DNA of 64,000 nucleotides from the NCBI RefSeq assembly GCF_052115445.1, contig NZ_JBFRGR010000009.1, positions 124,001-188,000 of the forward strand, read 5' to 3'. This stretch comes from Paenibacillus_E sp052115445. GTDB lineage: Bacteria > Bacillota > Bacilli > Paenibacillales > NBRC-103111. Made by a program: the position numbers and the translations under genes. Every line of letters begins with the position of its first letter. Within the stretch, counting starts at the first letter, position 1. Positions 18,133 to 27,618 of this stretch are shown here, in pieces. The notes under the pieces were generated by a model. That model did not search any database, had not been told where the DNA came from, and saw nothing but the letters and a program-made list of their open reading frames with translations.

Positions 18133-20289
18133 ATGCCTGCTGGCAGCCGATTGGACGAAACATTGCGNGCGGGAAAAAAGGCACTTCGCACGCTCCCCGG
18201 TGCACTCTTGCTCGGTTCGACCGGAGCGCGGTTGTGGGCCGATTATTTGGATCCCGTACCTGGTTTTTCTGGAAGGTTCGATTTTATTCACAAAGTGAAT
18301 ATTCCTTTGTTGTTTAAGATAACGAACAATTTGGCAGAAAGCTTAGAGCCATGCCAGACGGAGTGGTTTCCGAGTCACTTGTACATGACCTATACAGACA
18401 ACCGTCTTTCATTGGAAGAACGCAAATTCATAACTTGGAATGATTGTGCGGTTTCGTGCCAAACTTGGACGAATCGCAGTGATGAGGAGCTTGTCCTTCG
18501 TTTGGAGACCTATAGCGATTCGTTCTCGGAGCGCACAGGGGATTATCTCTATGGATCGTTTAATATTGAGCACTACAGCTTTGATATCTCAGGTGCAATT
18601 GCCGTAAGCGATCCCGCTGTATTCAAAGAGCTGCGGTTGAAACCAGGTGAAATCAAAGCAATTATTGTCGCTGCAGCGTTCGGAATTTCCGGTCAGGATG
18701 ATATCGCCTTGCTGAAGGAACGGGCTTCGAGTTATGCGGAAAGCGGTTACACGGTTGATCAACTCGTAATAAATCAAAGCAATGAGTATCAAACGTGGTT
18801 TGAGAAAGCACCTACATTCGTCAGCAGCGACCCTGTGTTAAACAAGACTTGGACCTATCGTTGGTTTCTGCTTCGGCACAATTTGGCTGATCCGCAGTAC
18901 GGTCACTTGTCGTACCCATTGTTTTACGAGGGAAGATCTCATAAAAAAAGTAAAAAGCCCTTTAGTAAGGGGGGATGGGAGTTCAGCAAGCTAATTAATC
19001 TGTCCGTTCCTTTACATATTATGGATGCTAGATGGTATCACGATCCTGTATATAGTGAGGGTCCTCTTCGAAACATGAAGAGCGCTCCCGGTGAAGATGG
19101 TATGTTTAGCTGCTTGACGGTAGATTCCATCCTGCATTCCTTTGCCAACTTCTCTTGCTGGGCCGCATATAAGCTCTTTCTTGTGCATCGAAACACCGAG
19201 ACGATAGTTGACTTACTGCCTGCCATGAAATCGAATATTTCCGCATGGAAACGTGTGAACGGTAATGATCAGGATCATTTGATGATCGAACACAAACATA
19301 CACGGACGGGAAAAGAATATCAACCAAGTTATTGGTATTTTCACCAATTTCCGAAGAACCCGAAGGACAAAGCTACCTATACCCATCTTAAGAGGGTGGA
19401 TCGCGCTGTATATCACTACTTGAACACGTTAGGTGTTGCTAAGCTTTGCGAGGCAACCGGTGACCCGGAAGCGAAAGATTTTTTTTGGCAAGCTGAAGAA
19501 ATCAAGCAGGACATACTTGGCAAAATGTGGAATGAGAATACAAAGTTCTTCTATGATCTACATTATCAAACAGATGAAAAGGCGTTTGTCAAAAATATTG
19601 TCGGGATTTACCCCGGGTGGGCAGAAATCCTGGATGATCAATTCAATGGGATGATCGAGCATCTGTTCAATGAACAGGAATTTCATACGAAATGCCCGTT
19701 CCCGTCTGTTTCTGCCGATTGCCCTGCCTATTCGCAAGAAGGCGGTTGGATGGGACACTTTGTCAAAGGTCGGAATGGCTGCGTTTGGGACGGCCCAACC
19801 TGGCCTTATACCAATTCAATCGCGCTCGATGCGCTCGCCAAGGAAAGCAAGCGGAGAAACCATCAATTTGATCGTCAATTTGCCTATTATCTACGCGAGT
19901 ATTCGTTTCTCCATTTTATGCAAAGAGATTTAAACCAACCCGGTCTTGTTGAGCATTACAACAGTGCAACGGGTGAACCGTTAAGTGACGAACAGGAATA
20001 TAATCATTCGTACTATATCGATTTGTTAATTTCACATGTGGCAGGATTATCGATTGAAAAAGAGGGGATTGTTCTGGATCCTCTGAATGTGGAATTAGAT
20101 TATTTTTGTCTAGATCATGTAAAGGTAGCGGGTATGGATATACGGATCTCCTATCGCAAACCGAGTGTGTCATCGGAGACTCCCTATAGCGAAGATGGCT
20201 ACCGTTTATATGTTAATGACAAACTTATTTTCTCTAATCCAACACTTTGTCGAACAGCGTTAACTTGGAAAGAGTTGACCCTATCGTAA
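18133..20289 (+). CDS. Glycosidase of the GH63/mannosylglycerate-hydrolase-like (alpha/alpha)6 type
   Basis: The product is 718 residues without a signal peptide. The N-terminal part (about 1-240) is beta-rich. The rest looks like an (alpha/alpha)6 barrel: GRSHKKSKKPFSKGGWEFSKL, ARWYHDPVYSEGPLRN, GCVWDGPTWPYTNS and EQEYNHSYYIDLLISH. The WDGPTWPYTNS motif matches that of GH63-like and glycogen-debranching-like enzymes. Candidate acids are Asp in WDGP and Glu in QEYNHSY. GGGAGG at 18121-18126 selects the ATG at 18133 over an upstream in-frame start. Base 18168 is ambiguous. The linkage is unknown. Co-transcription with a sialidase-like gene and the AraC gene suggests a core function in the locus. 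Confidence 0.7.
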   Translation: MPAGSRLDETLXAGKKALRTLPGALLLGSTGARLWADYLDPVPGFSGRFDFIHKVNIPLLFKITNNLAESLEPCQTEWFPSHLYMTYTDNRLSLEERKFITWNDCAVSCQTWTNRSDEELVLRLETYSDSFSERTGDYLYGSFNIEHYSFDISGAIAVSDPAVFKELRLKPGEIKAIIVAAAFGISGQDDIALLKERASSYAESGYTVDQLVINQSNEYQTWFEKAPTFVSSDPVLNKTWTYRWFLLRHNLADPQYGHLSYPLFYEGRSHKKSKKPFSKGGWEFSKLINLSVPLHIMDARWYHDPVYSEGPLRNMKSAPGEDGMFSCLTVDSILHSFANFSCWAAYKLFLVHRNTETIVDLLPAMKSNISAWKRVNGNDQDHLMIEHKHTRTGKEYQPSYWYFHQFPKNPKDKATYTHLKRVDRAVYHYLNTLGVAKLCEATGDPEAKDFFWQAEEIKQDILGKMWNENTKFFYDLHYQTDEKAFVKNIVGIYPGWAEILDDQFNGMIEHLFNEQEFHTKCPFPSVSADCPAYSQEGGWMGHFVKGRNGCVWDGPTWPYTNSIALDALAKESKRRNHQFDRQFAYYLREYSFLHFMQRDLNQPGLVEHYNSATGEPLSDEQEYNHSYYIDLLISHVAGLSIEKEGIVLDPLNVELDYFCLDHVKVAGMDIRISYRKPSVSSETPYSEDGYRLYVNDKLIFSNPTLCRTALTWKELTLS

Positions 20290-20326
20290 ATTGATAGCCC
20301 CAATCGGGCAAGGAGAGTGCGTTTTA

Positions 20327-21391
20327 ATGAAACGTTTCAACGGAGTTGTTGTACAGTCGGAAACGGATTCGCAATTGCGGGAAGCCTACCTTCCTATTCC
20401 GTACCCGAATGACAACCATGCCGCTAATTTACTGGAACTCGACAATGGCGATCTTCTCTGTGTCTGGTTTTCGGGCAGCGGGGAAGGCAATCCAGATACT
20501 AACGTTCTGATGTCGAGATTATGTGCCGGATCCAATGAATGGACTGCTCCCATGCAGCTGTCAAGTGATATCGAACGATCTGAACAAAATCCAATCCTTC
20601 ACCAGGCACCAGATGGCAAACTTTGGCTGTTCCATACGTCCAACGAGCCCCACAATCAAAAAACATCAAGAATTGTTTTCCGCATATCGGATGACAAGGG
20701 CTTTACTTGGGGGCCGACTGAAGTGTTGTTTGACGGTTTGGGCATATTTCTGAGGCATCCGCTGCTTGTACTCAAAAATGGCGATTGGCTGCTTCCGACG
20801 TATTATTGTAAACTTGACGGGCATTACAGCGTTGTACAAATCAGCTCAGATCAAGGGAAAACATGGAAGGAATACGAAGTGCAGGGCAGCACGCACCGGG
20901 TTCAAATGAATGTTGTTGAACGAAATGATGGTACGCTCTATGCCATGTTTCGAAGCCGACAGGCAGATCGCATTTATACAAGTATCTCGCAAGATAACGG
21001 AAAAAATTGGACGGTTCCAGTCAAGAGTGAATTGCCCAACAATAATTCCTCGATGCAGTTCATCAAGCTGCAGAATGGTCATCTAGCCTTGATTTATAAC
21101 AATTCCTCCATGGAACGGGACCAATTCAGGTGGGTTCAAAGGAAGGGCGAATTCCGCAAAAAACCGCTTCGTACACCACTTACCTTAGCCATTTCGGAAG
21201 ATGAAGGAAAAACATGGCCAATCTACAGGAATATACAGATGGCCGATTTGGAATACAAAGATAGCGAGATCGGGTATTCCTACCCTTCGATTATCTCAAC
21301 GCGTGATGGCAAGATACATATTGCTTTTTCTTATTTGCGTAAAGGTATCAAACATGTTTGTCTAACGGAAGAATGGGTTAGTGAGGGTTAA
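20327..21391 (+). CDS. Sialidase-like beta-propeller hydrolase (copy 2)
   Basis: The 354-residue product is a paralogue of the protein at 17039. Asp-box type repeats are SDDKGFTWGPT, SSDQGKTWKEY, SQDNGKNWTVP and SEDEGKTWPIY. It shares LPNNNS and a YSYPSI segment with copy 1, but has CVWFSGSGEGN where copy 1 has AAWFGGTREK. An in-frame TTG exists at 20291; the AGGAGAG at 20311 supports the ATG at 20327 (MKRFNGVVV). No signal peptide. It lies between the (alpha/alpha)6 glycosidase and the AraC gene. Two such proteins in separate operons, alongside two NanA/DapA-like aldolases, hint at release and cleavage of keto-deoxy acids. The specificity is not predictable. Confidence 0.78.
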   Translation: MKRFNGVVVQSETDSQLREAYLPIPYPNDNHAANLLELDNGDLLCVWFSGSGEGNPDTNVLMSRLCAGSNEWTAPMQLSSDIERSEQNPILHQAPDGKLWLFHTSNEPHNQKTSRIVFRISDDKGFTWGPTEVLFDGLGIFLRHPLLVLKNGDWLLPTYYCKLDGHYSVVQISSDQGKTWKEYEVQGSTHRVQMNVVERNDGTLYAMFRSRQADRIYTSISQDNGKNWTVPVKSELPNNNSSMQFIKLQNGHLALIYNNSSMERDQFRWVQRKGEFRKKPLRTPLTLAISEDEGKTWPIYRNIQMADLEYKDSEIGYSYPSIISTRDGKIHIAFSYLRKGIKHVCLTEEWVSEG

Positions 21392-21415
21392 TATCATGCG
21401 CCGGAGGTGATGCAC

Positions 21416-22306
21416 ATGAATGGTAGAATTGGACATTTAAGCGGGGATATGTTTTTTGATGGAAAGATGAATATTTTTATTAATCGCGAATTGGAATCGT
21501 TTACAACTACCCAACATACCCATGATTTTATTGAAATCAGCTATGTGGGGGAAGGAAGCGGTTATCATTACATTGAAGATCAAGTAATTCCCATTAAACA
21601 AGGAGATTTGTTTGTGATTCCGATTGGAACATCCCATGTGTTCCGTCCGTCTTCTCCGACGCAGGATAAAATGCTCGTCATTTATAACTGTATTTTTAAA
21701 GTAGAGCTATTAGAAAACTGGATGCATTTGCTACAGGAAGAATGCCTCACTTATAATTCCATCACGCTTCCCGGCAAGTGCCCTGAGCGCTGGCTGCATT
21801 TTCAAGATAAACATGATACGTTTTCAACGATTGTTAACGCTATGTATAGAGAATATTTAAAACGAAGCAATGGCTTTGAAACTATTTTGACAGCTTTACT
21901 GATTCAAATGTTGGTGATGCTGCAGCGTTTTGAATTGAAAAATGAAACGGAAGCGGTTCCTTTTCGGATGCTAGAAGAAGTTGTCCATTTCATCAAAGCC
22001 CATTACACCGACAACCTTACGGTTCAGCATGTGGCGGATTACTTCTTTTTAAGTGCCAGCCATTTTCAACGGTTGTTTAAAAAATCAACGGGCTTATCAT
22101 TCACGCAATACTTACAGAACGTGCGTATTCAAAAATGCTGTGAATTGCTGAAGTCATCAGATATCCCGATCTACCAAATTGCCAATCAGGTGGGATATCA
22201 GGACATGAAATTTTTCCATGCGCTATTTCGTAAAAAAACGGGGGTAACCCCTCGACAATATCGACAAAACTTCCAAGAATTCGAAGATAAGGCATTAACA
22301 TACTAA
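21416..22306 (+). CDS. AraC/XylS-family transcriptional regulator with cupin sensor domain
   Basis: The 297-residue product has an N-terminal AraC-type cupin: HTHDFIEISYVGEGSGYHY, KQGDLFVIPIGTSHVF. The C-terminus has two helix-turn-helix motifs, LTVQHVADYFFLSASHFQRLF and IYQIANQVGYQDMKFFHALF, followed by KKTGVTPRQYRQ. GGAGG at 21403-21407 gives the ATG at 21416 the best spacing. It is the last gene of the promoter B operon and the only DNA-binding regulator visible in the window, so it is the prime candidate to bind the CCTATAR repeats, including the one upstream of its own operon (autoregulation). The effector is probably a sugar or oligosaccharide from the locus. A terminator follows. Confidence 0.93.
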   Translation: MNGRIGHLSGDMFFDGKMNIFINRELESFTTTQHTHDFIEISYVGEGSGYHYIEDQVIPIKQGDLFVIPIGTSHVFRPSSPTQDKMLVIYNCIFKVELLENWMHLLQEECLTYNSITLPGKCPERWLHFQDKHDTFSTIVNAMYREYLKRSNGFETILTALLIQMLVMLQRFELKNETEAVPFRMLEEVVHFIKAHYTDNLTVQHVADYFFLSASHFQRLFKKSTGLSFTQYLQNVRIQKCCELLKSSDIPIYQIANQVGYQDMKFFHALFRKKTGVTPRQYRQNFQEFEDKALTY

Positions 22307-22316
22307 GAGGTTTACG

Positions 22317-22354
22317 GCTGACCATCGCAATATCGCAATGGAGCAGCTTTTTTT
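22317..22354 (+). terminator. Rho-independent terminator after the AraC gene
   Basis: GCTG and CCAT (22317-22325) pair with ATGG and CAGC (22338-22347), with a one-base asymmetry, followed by seven T. It lies 26 bases before the next start codon, so the next gene depends on read-through or a promoter embedded in this stretch. Confidence 0.72.
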
Positions 22355-22379
22355 ATTTATGAATAGGGAGGGTTACTGA

Positions 22380-23402
22380 ATGTTAAATCCGGATGAGTAT
22401 TTAGAACAGTTATACAGCGATTTAAATAAAGCGTCTAATCTTACTCGAACACAACCTTGGAGAGAGCGAAAAGCGGATGTACGGACAAAGCTGCTTGCAA
22501 GTTTGGGGGATTTCCCTAGGGAGTCAAGTGAATTGAACGCAGTTGTAGGGGAGAGGATCGATAAGGGGGATCATTATTTAGAGCGTGTTATTTACACAAC
22601 AGATGTAAACCTTCAAGTAGCTGCCTTTGTGTTGATTCCAAAAGGGCTCACGGGCAAGGCGCCAGCCGTACTTGCTTGGCACGGACACGGTTATGGGAGT
22701 AGGGAAATTGTCGGTTTGCGGCCAGACGGAACCACGGATGACGACCCTCCCGGTATGCATCAACATTTTGCATTGCATCTTGTTCGAAGAGGGATGATTG
22801 TCATAGCGCCTGAAATCATTGGATTTGGTGATCGTAGGCTGTGGGTTGACAGGGGGAAGGATCCTAAGAAAAACAGTTCCTGTGTAGCGCTAACTTCTCG
22901 CTTGCTGCTTTATGGTAAAACTTTAGCTGGGCTGAGGATTTATGAAGCAATAAGATCAGTAGATTATGTATTAACTCGTGCGGATATTGATCCTAATCGG
23001 ATCGGATGTATGGGTTTTTCCGGCGGCGGTCTGATAGCTTCGCTTTCTTCCGCTTTGGACGAACGCATTCAGGCTACTGTTCTATGTGCGTTTACAAGCA
23101 CGTTTAGCGGAAGCTTATTAGCCATGAATCATTGTATTGACAATTACATGCCTTCGATTCTTCCTTTTGCGGAGCTTCCGGAACTTATTGGGTTGATTGC
23201 ACCGAGGGCACTATTCGTCGAATCAGGCATGGAAGACCCGCTATTCCCAGTTGCTTCCGTTCAAGAAGCTGTAGCTAAACTTAAAGAGATATATCATTCT
23301 GAAGAAGTGGCTGCGAATTTAGAAGTTGATCTTTTTCCAGGCAAGCATGAAGTATCTGGGAGACTCTCTTACGATTGGTTAGCTAAGCAGTTGAAAGCAT
23401 GA
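22380..23402 (+). CDS. Alpha/beta hydrolase, probable carbohydrate (acetyl) esterase
   Basis: The 340-residue product is a dienelactone-hydrolase/acetyl-esterase-like alpha/beta hydrolase. The oxyanion segment WHGHGYGSREIVG, the nucleophile elbow GFSGGGLIA, the acid in ESGMEDPLFP and the histidine in PGKHEVSG form a complete catalytic triad. No signal peptide. GGGAGGG precedes the ATG. It stands alone between the AraC terminator and promoter C. Related proteins in carbohydrate loci deacetylate or demethylate sugar acids, which fits with the SGNH esterase at 8962. The exact ester is unknown. Confidence 0.8.
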   Translation: MLNPDEYLEQLYSDLNKASNLTRTQPWRERKADVRTKLLASLGDFPRESSELNAVVGERIDKGDHYLERVIYTTDVNLQVAAFVLIPKGLTGKAPAVLAWHGHGYGSREIVGLRPDGTTDDDPPGMHQHFALHLVRRGMIVIAPEIIGFGDRRLWVDRGKDPKKNSSCVALTSRLLLYGKTLAGLRIYEAIRSVDYVLTRADIDPNRIGCMGFSGGGLIASLSSALDERIQATVLCAFTSTFSGSLLAMNHCIDNYMPSILPFAELPELIGLIAPRALFVESGMEDPLFPVASVQEAVAKLKEIYHSEEVAANLEVDLFPGKHEVSGRLSYDWLAKQLKA

Positions 23403-23406
23403 TTCA

Positions 23407-23460
23407 CCTATAGAGTAAGCCATCATCACCTATAAGTGAAAAAGTTGATGGATGTATAAT
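23407..23460 (+). promoter_or_regulatory. Promoter C with CACCTATAR direct repeat
   Basis: This is the clearest example in the window. TTCACCTATAG and ATCACCTATAA have their CCTATAR cores at 23407 and 23429 (22 bases apart), and a perfect TATAAT lies at 23455-23460. The second copy overlaps the expected -35 region, the arrangement of a class II activator site. It would control the ABC transporter, GH140-like and GH95 operon. Confidence 0.75.
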
Positions 23461-23464
23461 GAAC

Positions 23465-23478
23465 TGAAACCGTTATCA
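23465..23478 (+). promoter_or_regulatory. Catabolite-responsive element (cre)
   Basis: TGAAACCGTTATCA matches the CcpA consensus TGWAARCGYTWNCW at 13 of 14 positions. It begins five bases after the TATAAT of promoter C, so it overlaps the likely transcription start, where CcpA binding normally represses. Confidence 0.72.
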
Positions 23479-23514
23479 TCGGGATGATTGAAACAGACTA
23501 TAGGAGGTGCCGCA

Positions 23515-24636
23515 ATGGGGCGCATTCTTTTGAATCACGTAGAAAAACGTTATGGCAAAGATGGCGGATATGCAGTTAAAGATTTCCATTTGGAAATACA
23601 CGATGGAGAATTTCTTGTCATGGTAGGTCCGTCTGGCTGCGGGAAATCAACAACACTCAGGATGATTGCTGGCTTAGAGGATATCACATCAGGAGAACTT
23701 TATATTGGAGATCAGCTTGTCAATGATTTGCCGCCGAAGGATCGGGATATTGCGATGGTTTTCCAAAATTACGCTTTATACCCGAACATGAGCGTGTACG
23801 AAAATATTGCATTCGGCTTGCGCTTGCGGAAGATGCCCAAACATGAGATCGACCTAGCGGTTAAAAAATCATCAAGAATACTGGAAATTGAACCGTTTCT
23901 CGATAGGAAGCCTAAGCAACTCTCTGGCGGTCAGCGTCAACGTGTAGCTTTAGGCAGAGCCATTGTCCGTGATCCCCAGGTTTTTCTAATGGATGAGCCG
24001 CTGTCAAATTTGGATGCCAAACTGAGGGTTCAAATGCGAACAGAGATCATTAAGCTTCACAAGCAGCTCGGCGTAACAATGGTTTACGTGACACATGATC
24101 AAGTAGAAGCCATGACCATGGGGCATCGCATTGTTGTCATGAAAGACGGCATTATTCAACAGGTAGATACACCGCAACAGATTTACAATAATCCGAGAAA
24201 TATGTTCGTCGCCGGATTTATCGGGACGCCGCCGATCAATCTCATTGAGGGTAAAATTCTGGAAGGCACAGACGGCAAATTAGAGTTTCACACCAATCGA
24301 TATTATTTAGAAATCCCCTCACAGCAGGCGAACATGTTGAAAAAGAAAAATAAAGTAAATAGATCCGTTTTTCTAGGAATTCGGTGTGAGAATATACATG
24401 TAAATCATACAGCGGCAGATGTNGGCCAGCACGCACAAATTAACGGGGTCCAAAAGATCAATGAATTAATGGGGGCAGATATGTACCTGTATATGGATAT
24501 TGGTGTGCCTAATTTACTGATCGTTCGAACTCGTGCTGATCACAACTTCGTTGAAGATGAGAAGCTTGTTTTATCTCTTGATATGCAAAAAGTACTATTT
24601 TTCGATAAAGATTCAAAGGAAAATCTCATGTATTAA
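23515..24636 (+). CDS. Sugar ABC transporter ATP-binding protein (MsmX/UgpC type)
   Basis: The 373-residue product is a carbohydrate-importer ATPase. Walker A is GPSGCGKSTT, the signature LSGGQRQRVALGRA, Walker B VFLMDEPLSNLD, and the H-loop is in VTHDQVEAMTMG. A C-terminal TOBE-like domain (about 240-373) follows. AGGAGGTG at 23502-23509 selects the ATG at 23515. It is the only importer-type ATPase in the window, yet there are two permease pairs (27605/28580 and 53447/54348). MsmX-type ATPases are known to serve several importers, so this one may energise both. Ambiguous base at 24423. It heads the promoter C operon under probable CcpA repression. Confidence 0.93.
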   Translation: MGRILLNHVEKRYGKDGGYAVKDFHLEIHDGEFLVMVGPSGCGKSTTLRMIAGLEDITSGELYIGDQLVNDLPPKDRDIAMVFQNYALYPNMSVYENIAFGLRLRKMPKHEIDLAVKKSSRILEIEPFLDRKPKQLSGGQRQRVALGRAIVRDPQVFLMDEPLSNLDAKLRVQMRTEIIKLHKQLGVTMVYVTHDQVEAMTMGHRIVVMKDGIIQQVDTPQQIYNNPRNMFVAGFIGTPPINLIEGKILEGTDGKLEFHTNRYYLEIPSQQANMLKKKNKVNRSVFLGIRCENIHVNHTAADXGQHAQINGVQKINELMGADMYLYMDIGVPNLLIVRTRADHNFVEDEKLVLSLDMQKVLFFDKDSKENLMY

Positions 24637-24651
24637 ATAGACAGCGGAGGG

Positions 24652-27618
24652 ATGAAATTGAAGGTTTCTTTTCGAACCCGGGTATGGATTTCAGCGATGC
24701 TGGCGCTCTTCTGTTTACTCAGTCAAACGCTTCCCGGTTTTGCGGATATAGGTACTTCATTGGGAACAGAACCAAAGACAACGAATGCGGAAGAGCAAGT
24801 GAATTCATCCAAGCAGTTGGATCCATCTTATTCTGAGAAGTTGGAACAGTGGAAAAAGGAAGGTGCTTCGATCGATCATAATGGGAGTTTGACTATCCCT
24901 GGATCGAAGCTGGCCAGCCAGTCGGCTAACGCCAATATTTCTACCGGGACCTATAATGAAAAAAATGACGTTTTGATCTGGAGCGCTTCAAAGGACGAAT
25001 GGATTGAATATGAGGTGAATGTGGCGCAAGGTGGATTGTATACCATTGCAATGACCTATAATCCTTTCGTCGGTACGAAATACCGAAAGCCGATTGCGCT
25101 GAATTTGACCATTGATGGTTCAAGCCCTTATTTGGAATCGAAATCGGTCGAGTTATACAGACAATGGAAGGATAAGTTTCCGATTCGTCAGGACGACAAA
25201 GGCGATGAGATTCGGCCACCGGCGGAAGACAAATCAGGCTGGTTATCTTGGGAACTTCGCGATATATCAGGTGCATACGAGGATCCGCTGACGTGGTATT
25301 TAGAACCGGGGAAGCACAGAATCCGATTGGCGGGCAGCGATCCATTTGCGCTCGAGTCTATAACATTAAGAGCACCTCATCAACCAGGCGAATATAAAGA
25401 TGTGAGAAGGGAGTGGCCAACCGGTACTCCTCCTGTAAAGTCGGAACCGATCAAGATCGAAGCTGAGCAGATGCAATGGAAAAACGATTCAGCCATCTCA
25501 TTGGCCTTCGATAATGATATTGCGTCAACACCCAGTGTCCGCGGACATATTACTTACAATGTGATAGACGGAGCTCGGTGGTCTTCGAATAACCAAGAGA
25601 TTAGCTGGAACTTTGATGTACCGGAAACTGGGTACTATAAAATTGCGATGCGCGCGGAACAGTCTTTTGTATCTAACCGCTCGTCATTCCGGCAGATCAT
25701 GATAAACGGCAAAGTGCCGTTTGCTGAGCTGAAAGCCTATCGGTTTATGTATGCAACCGGTTGGAAAAGTATTACACTGGCCGATGAACACAATAATCCA
25801 TACGAATTTTACTTGGAAAAAGGAAGCAATACGATCTCGATGCGTGCCACTTGGGCACCGTTAGGTTCAGTTTCATCGGACTTGGAACGAACGATTAGTG
25901 AATTGTCTAAGTTATCCGAGGATTTGAGAACATTAACAGGTAATGTGGACGACAAAAACCGGACTTGGGATCTCAAAAATGACCTTCCTACTTTTATTGA
26001 ACAAATGCAAGGTGTACATGATGATTTGAACGGTGTGCGAGAGCGGATGGCAGCTATCAATGGCCGACCAGATGCCGTTACGCAAGCGCTTGCTACCGTG
26101 CAGAAAGATTTGGAAGGCTTGCTGAAAGATCCAGATGAAATTCCTTATAATGCAAGTATTTTGAACAGGCTTCAAGGCAAGGTAGCGGAACAGATCAAGC
26201 AGCTCTCCTATCAGCCTCTTCAGTTGGATCGCATGTTTGTCGTGCCAGCCCAGCAGCCGCTTCCGAAAATGCTCCCGACCTTTTATGAGAAATTGGAAGG
26301 CGGAATCATCAACTTTATCGATTCCTTTAAATCAAAAAGAAAAACCAATAACGAAGATATGGTGCTTGATGTTTGGATGCTGCGTGGAAGAGATTACGTC
26401 AACATGCTGCAAAGTTTGGCAGATGAGATGTTTACACCGCAATCCGGCATTAAAGTTAGGGTAAATCTGCTAAAAGACGAAAAACTGCTTGTTATGATGA
26501 ACGCAGCAGGAATTGCGCCTGACGTTGCGTTAGGCTTGCAGCAGTCAATTCCGTTCGATTACGCGATTCGGGGCGGCGTCTATAATCTGAAGCAATTTCC
26601 GGATTTCGATGAGTACGCTAAGCAATTTTCTCCAGGTACGTGGCCAGCTTTTTATTATAACGGCGGTTATTACGCGGTGCCAGAAACACAAGAGTTCCGT
26701 GTCATGTACTATCGGAAAGATCTTTTAAAAAGACTAGACTTGAAAGTTCCTGACACTTGGGACGATCTTTACAAGATGCTCCCAGTACTGCAGCAGAACG
26801 GAATGAACTTCACGCCGGTTAACGACCACGGTATATTCCTGCAGATGCATGGGGCCGAATACTATTTGCAAGACGGTTCAAAGACGGGGCTGTCCTCGGA
26901 GAAAAGCTTGAATGCGTTCAAGCAATGGACCGAACTGCAAAATAAATATGCCATTGATCAACAGATGGACAGCTTCTACCAACATTTCAAGGATGGGTCG
27001 TATCCCCTTGGTATTGCTGATTTGAATACGTATCTGCAATTAAATGTAGCAGCTCCTGAATTGAATGGTTTGTGGGGGGTTGCTCCGGTTCCAGGTGAAC
27101 GTCAGGAGGACGGTTCGGTAGCTCGCTGGATGGGCGGAAACATGTACTCTTCGATGATTATGAAAAACGCCAAACATCCGAATGAGAGCTGGGAGTTTTT
27201 GAAATGGTGGACATCAGCAGATGTGCAGAGCAGGTTTGGTACTGAGCTGGAAACGCTTTACGGCGTTACATTCCGATGGTTCACGTCCAATATGGAAGCG
27301 TTCACGCAGCTTCCGTGGAAGGAAGATGATCTGCAAGCAATTTTGGAGCAATGGAAATGGTACAGGGAAGTGCCGAACGTACCTGGCGGCAGCTATTTAA
27401 TGGAGCGTGAAATGAAAAATGCATGGAATCGAACCGTCATAGACGGGATGAACTACAGGACATCACTTGAACTGGCCGCGAAAGAAGTGGACCGAGAAGT
27501 GAAGAGAAAACTACAGGAATTTAAATTTATCGACGAAAATGGAAAGTTGGTCCGTTCGTTGGATTTACCGGTTATTACAAAACCTTGGGAAGGGGTGGAT
27601 AAGTATGTTAAAAAGTGA
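24652..27618 (+). CDS. Carbohydrate-binding-domain/extracellular solute-binding protein fusion
   Basis: The product is 988 residues, about twice the usual length of a sugar-binding protein. An N-terminal signal peptide (hydrophobic to about residue 34) has no acceptable lipobox cysteine, so it is probably released or held by an uncleaved anchor. Two CBM6/35-like beta-sandwich domains follow, at about 85-245 (DEWIEYEVNVAQGGLYTIAM) and 265-400 (QEISWNFDVPETGYYKIAM). A helical, probably coiled linker (about 400-540) leads to an extracellular solute-binding domain from about 566 (VLDVWMLRGRDYVNML, VPETQEFRVMYYRKDLLK, WEFLKWWTS). The next permease gene overlaps its 3' end by 14 bases, so it is the binding protein of that importer. 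The CBMs may tether or pre-select polymer fragments at the wall. Confidence 0.9.
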   Translation: MKLKVSFRTRVWISAMLALFCLLSQTLPGFADIGTSLGTEPKTTNAEEQVNSSKQLDPSYSEKLEQWKKEGASIDHNGSLTIPGSKLASQSANANISTGTYNEKNDVLIWSASKDEWIEYEVNVAQGGLYTIAMTYNPFVGTKYRKPIALNLTIDGSSPYLESKSVELYRQWKDKFPIRQDDKGDEIRPPAEDKSGWLSWELRDISGAYEDPLTWYLEPGKHRIRLAGSDPFALESITLRAPHQPGEYKDVRREWPTGTPPVKSEPIKIEAEQMQWKNDSAISLAFDNDIASTPSVRGHITYNVIDGARWSSNNQEISWNFDVPETGYYKIAMRAEQSFVSNRSSFRQIMINGKVPFAELKAYRFMYATGWKSITLADEHNNPYEFYLEKGSNTISMRATWAPLGSVSSDLERTISELSKLSEDLRTLTGNVDDKNRTWDLKNDLPTFIEQMQGVHDDLNGVRERMAAINGRPDAVTQALATVQKDLEGLLKDPDEIPYNASILNRLQGKVAEQIKQLSYQPLQLDRMFVVPAQQPLPKMLPTFYEKLEGGIINFIDSFKSKRKTNNEDMVLDVWMLRGRDYVNMLQSLADEMFTPQSGIKVRVNLLKDEKLLVMMNAAGIAPDVALGLQQSIPFDYAIRGGVYNLKQFPDFDEYAKQFSPGTWPAFYYNGGYYAVPETQEFRVMYYRKDLLKRLDLKVPDTWDDLYKMLPVLQQNGMNFTPVNDHGIFLQMHGAEYYLQDGSKTGLSSEKSLNAFKQWTELQNKYAIDQQMDSFYQHFKDGSYPLGIADLNTYLQLNVAAPELNGLWGVAPVPGERQEDGSVARWMGGNMYSSMIMKNAKHPNESWEFLKWWTSADVQSRFGTELETLYGVTFRWFTSNMEAFTQLPWKEDDLQAILEQWKWYREVPNVPGGSYLMEREMKNAWNRTVIDGMNYRTSLELAAKEVDREVKRKLQEFKFIDENGKLVRSLDLPVITKPWEGVDKYVKK

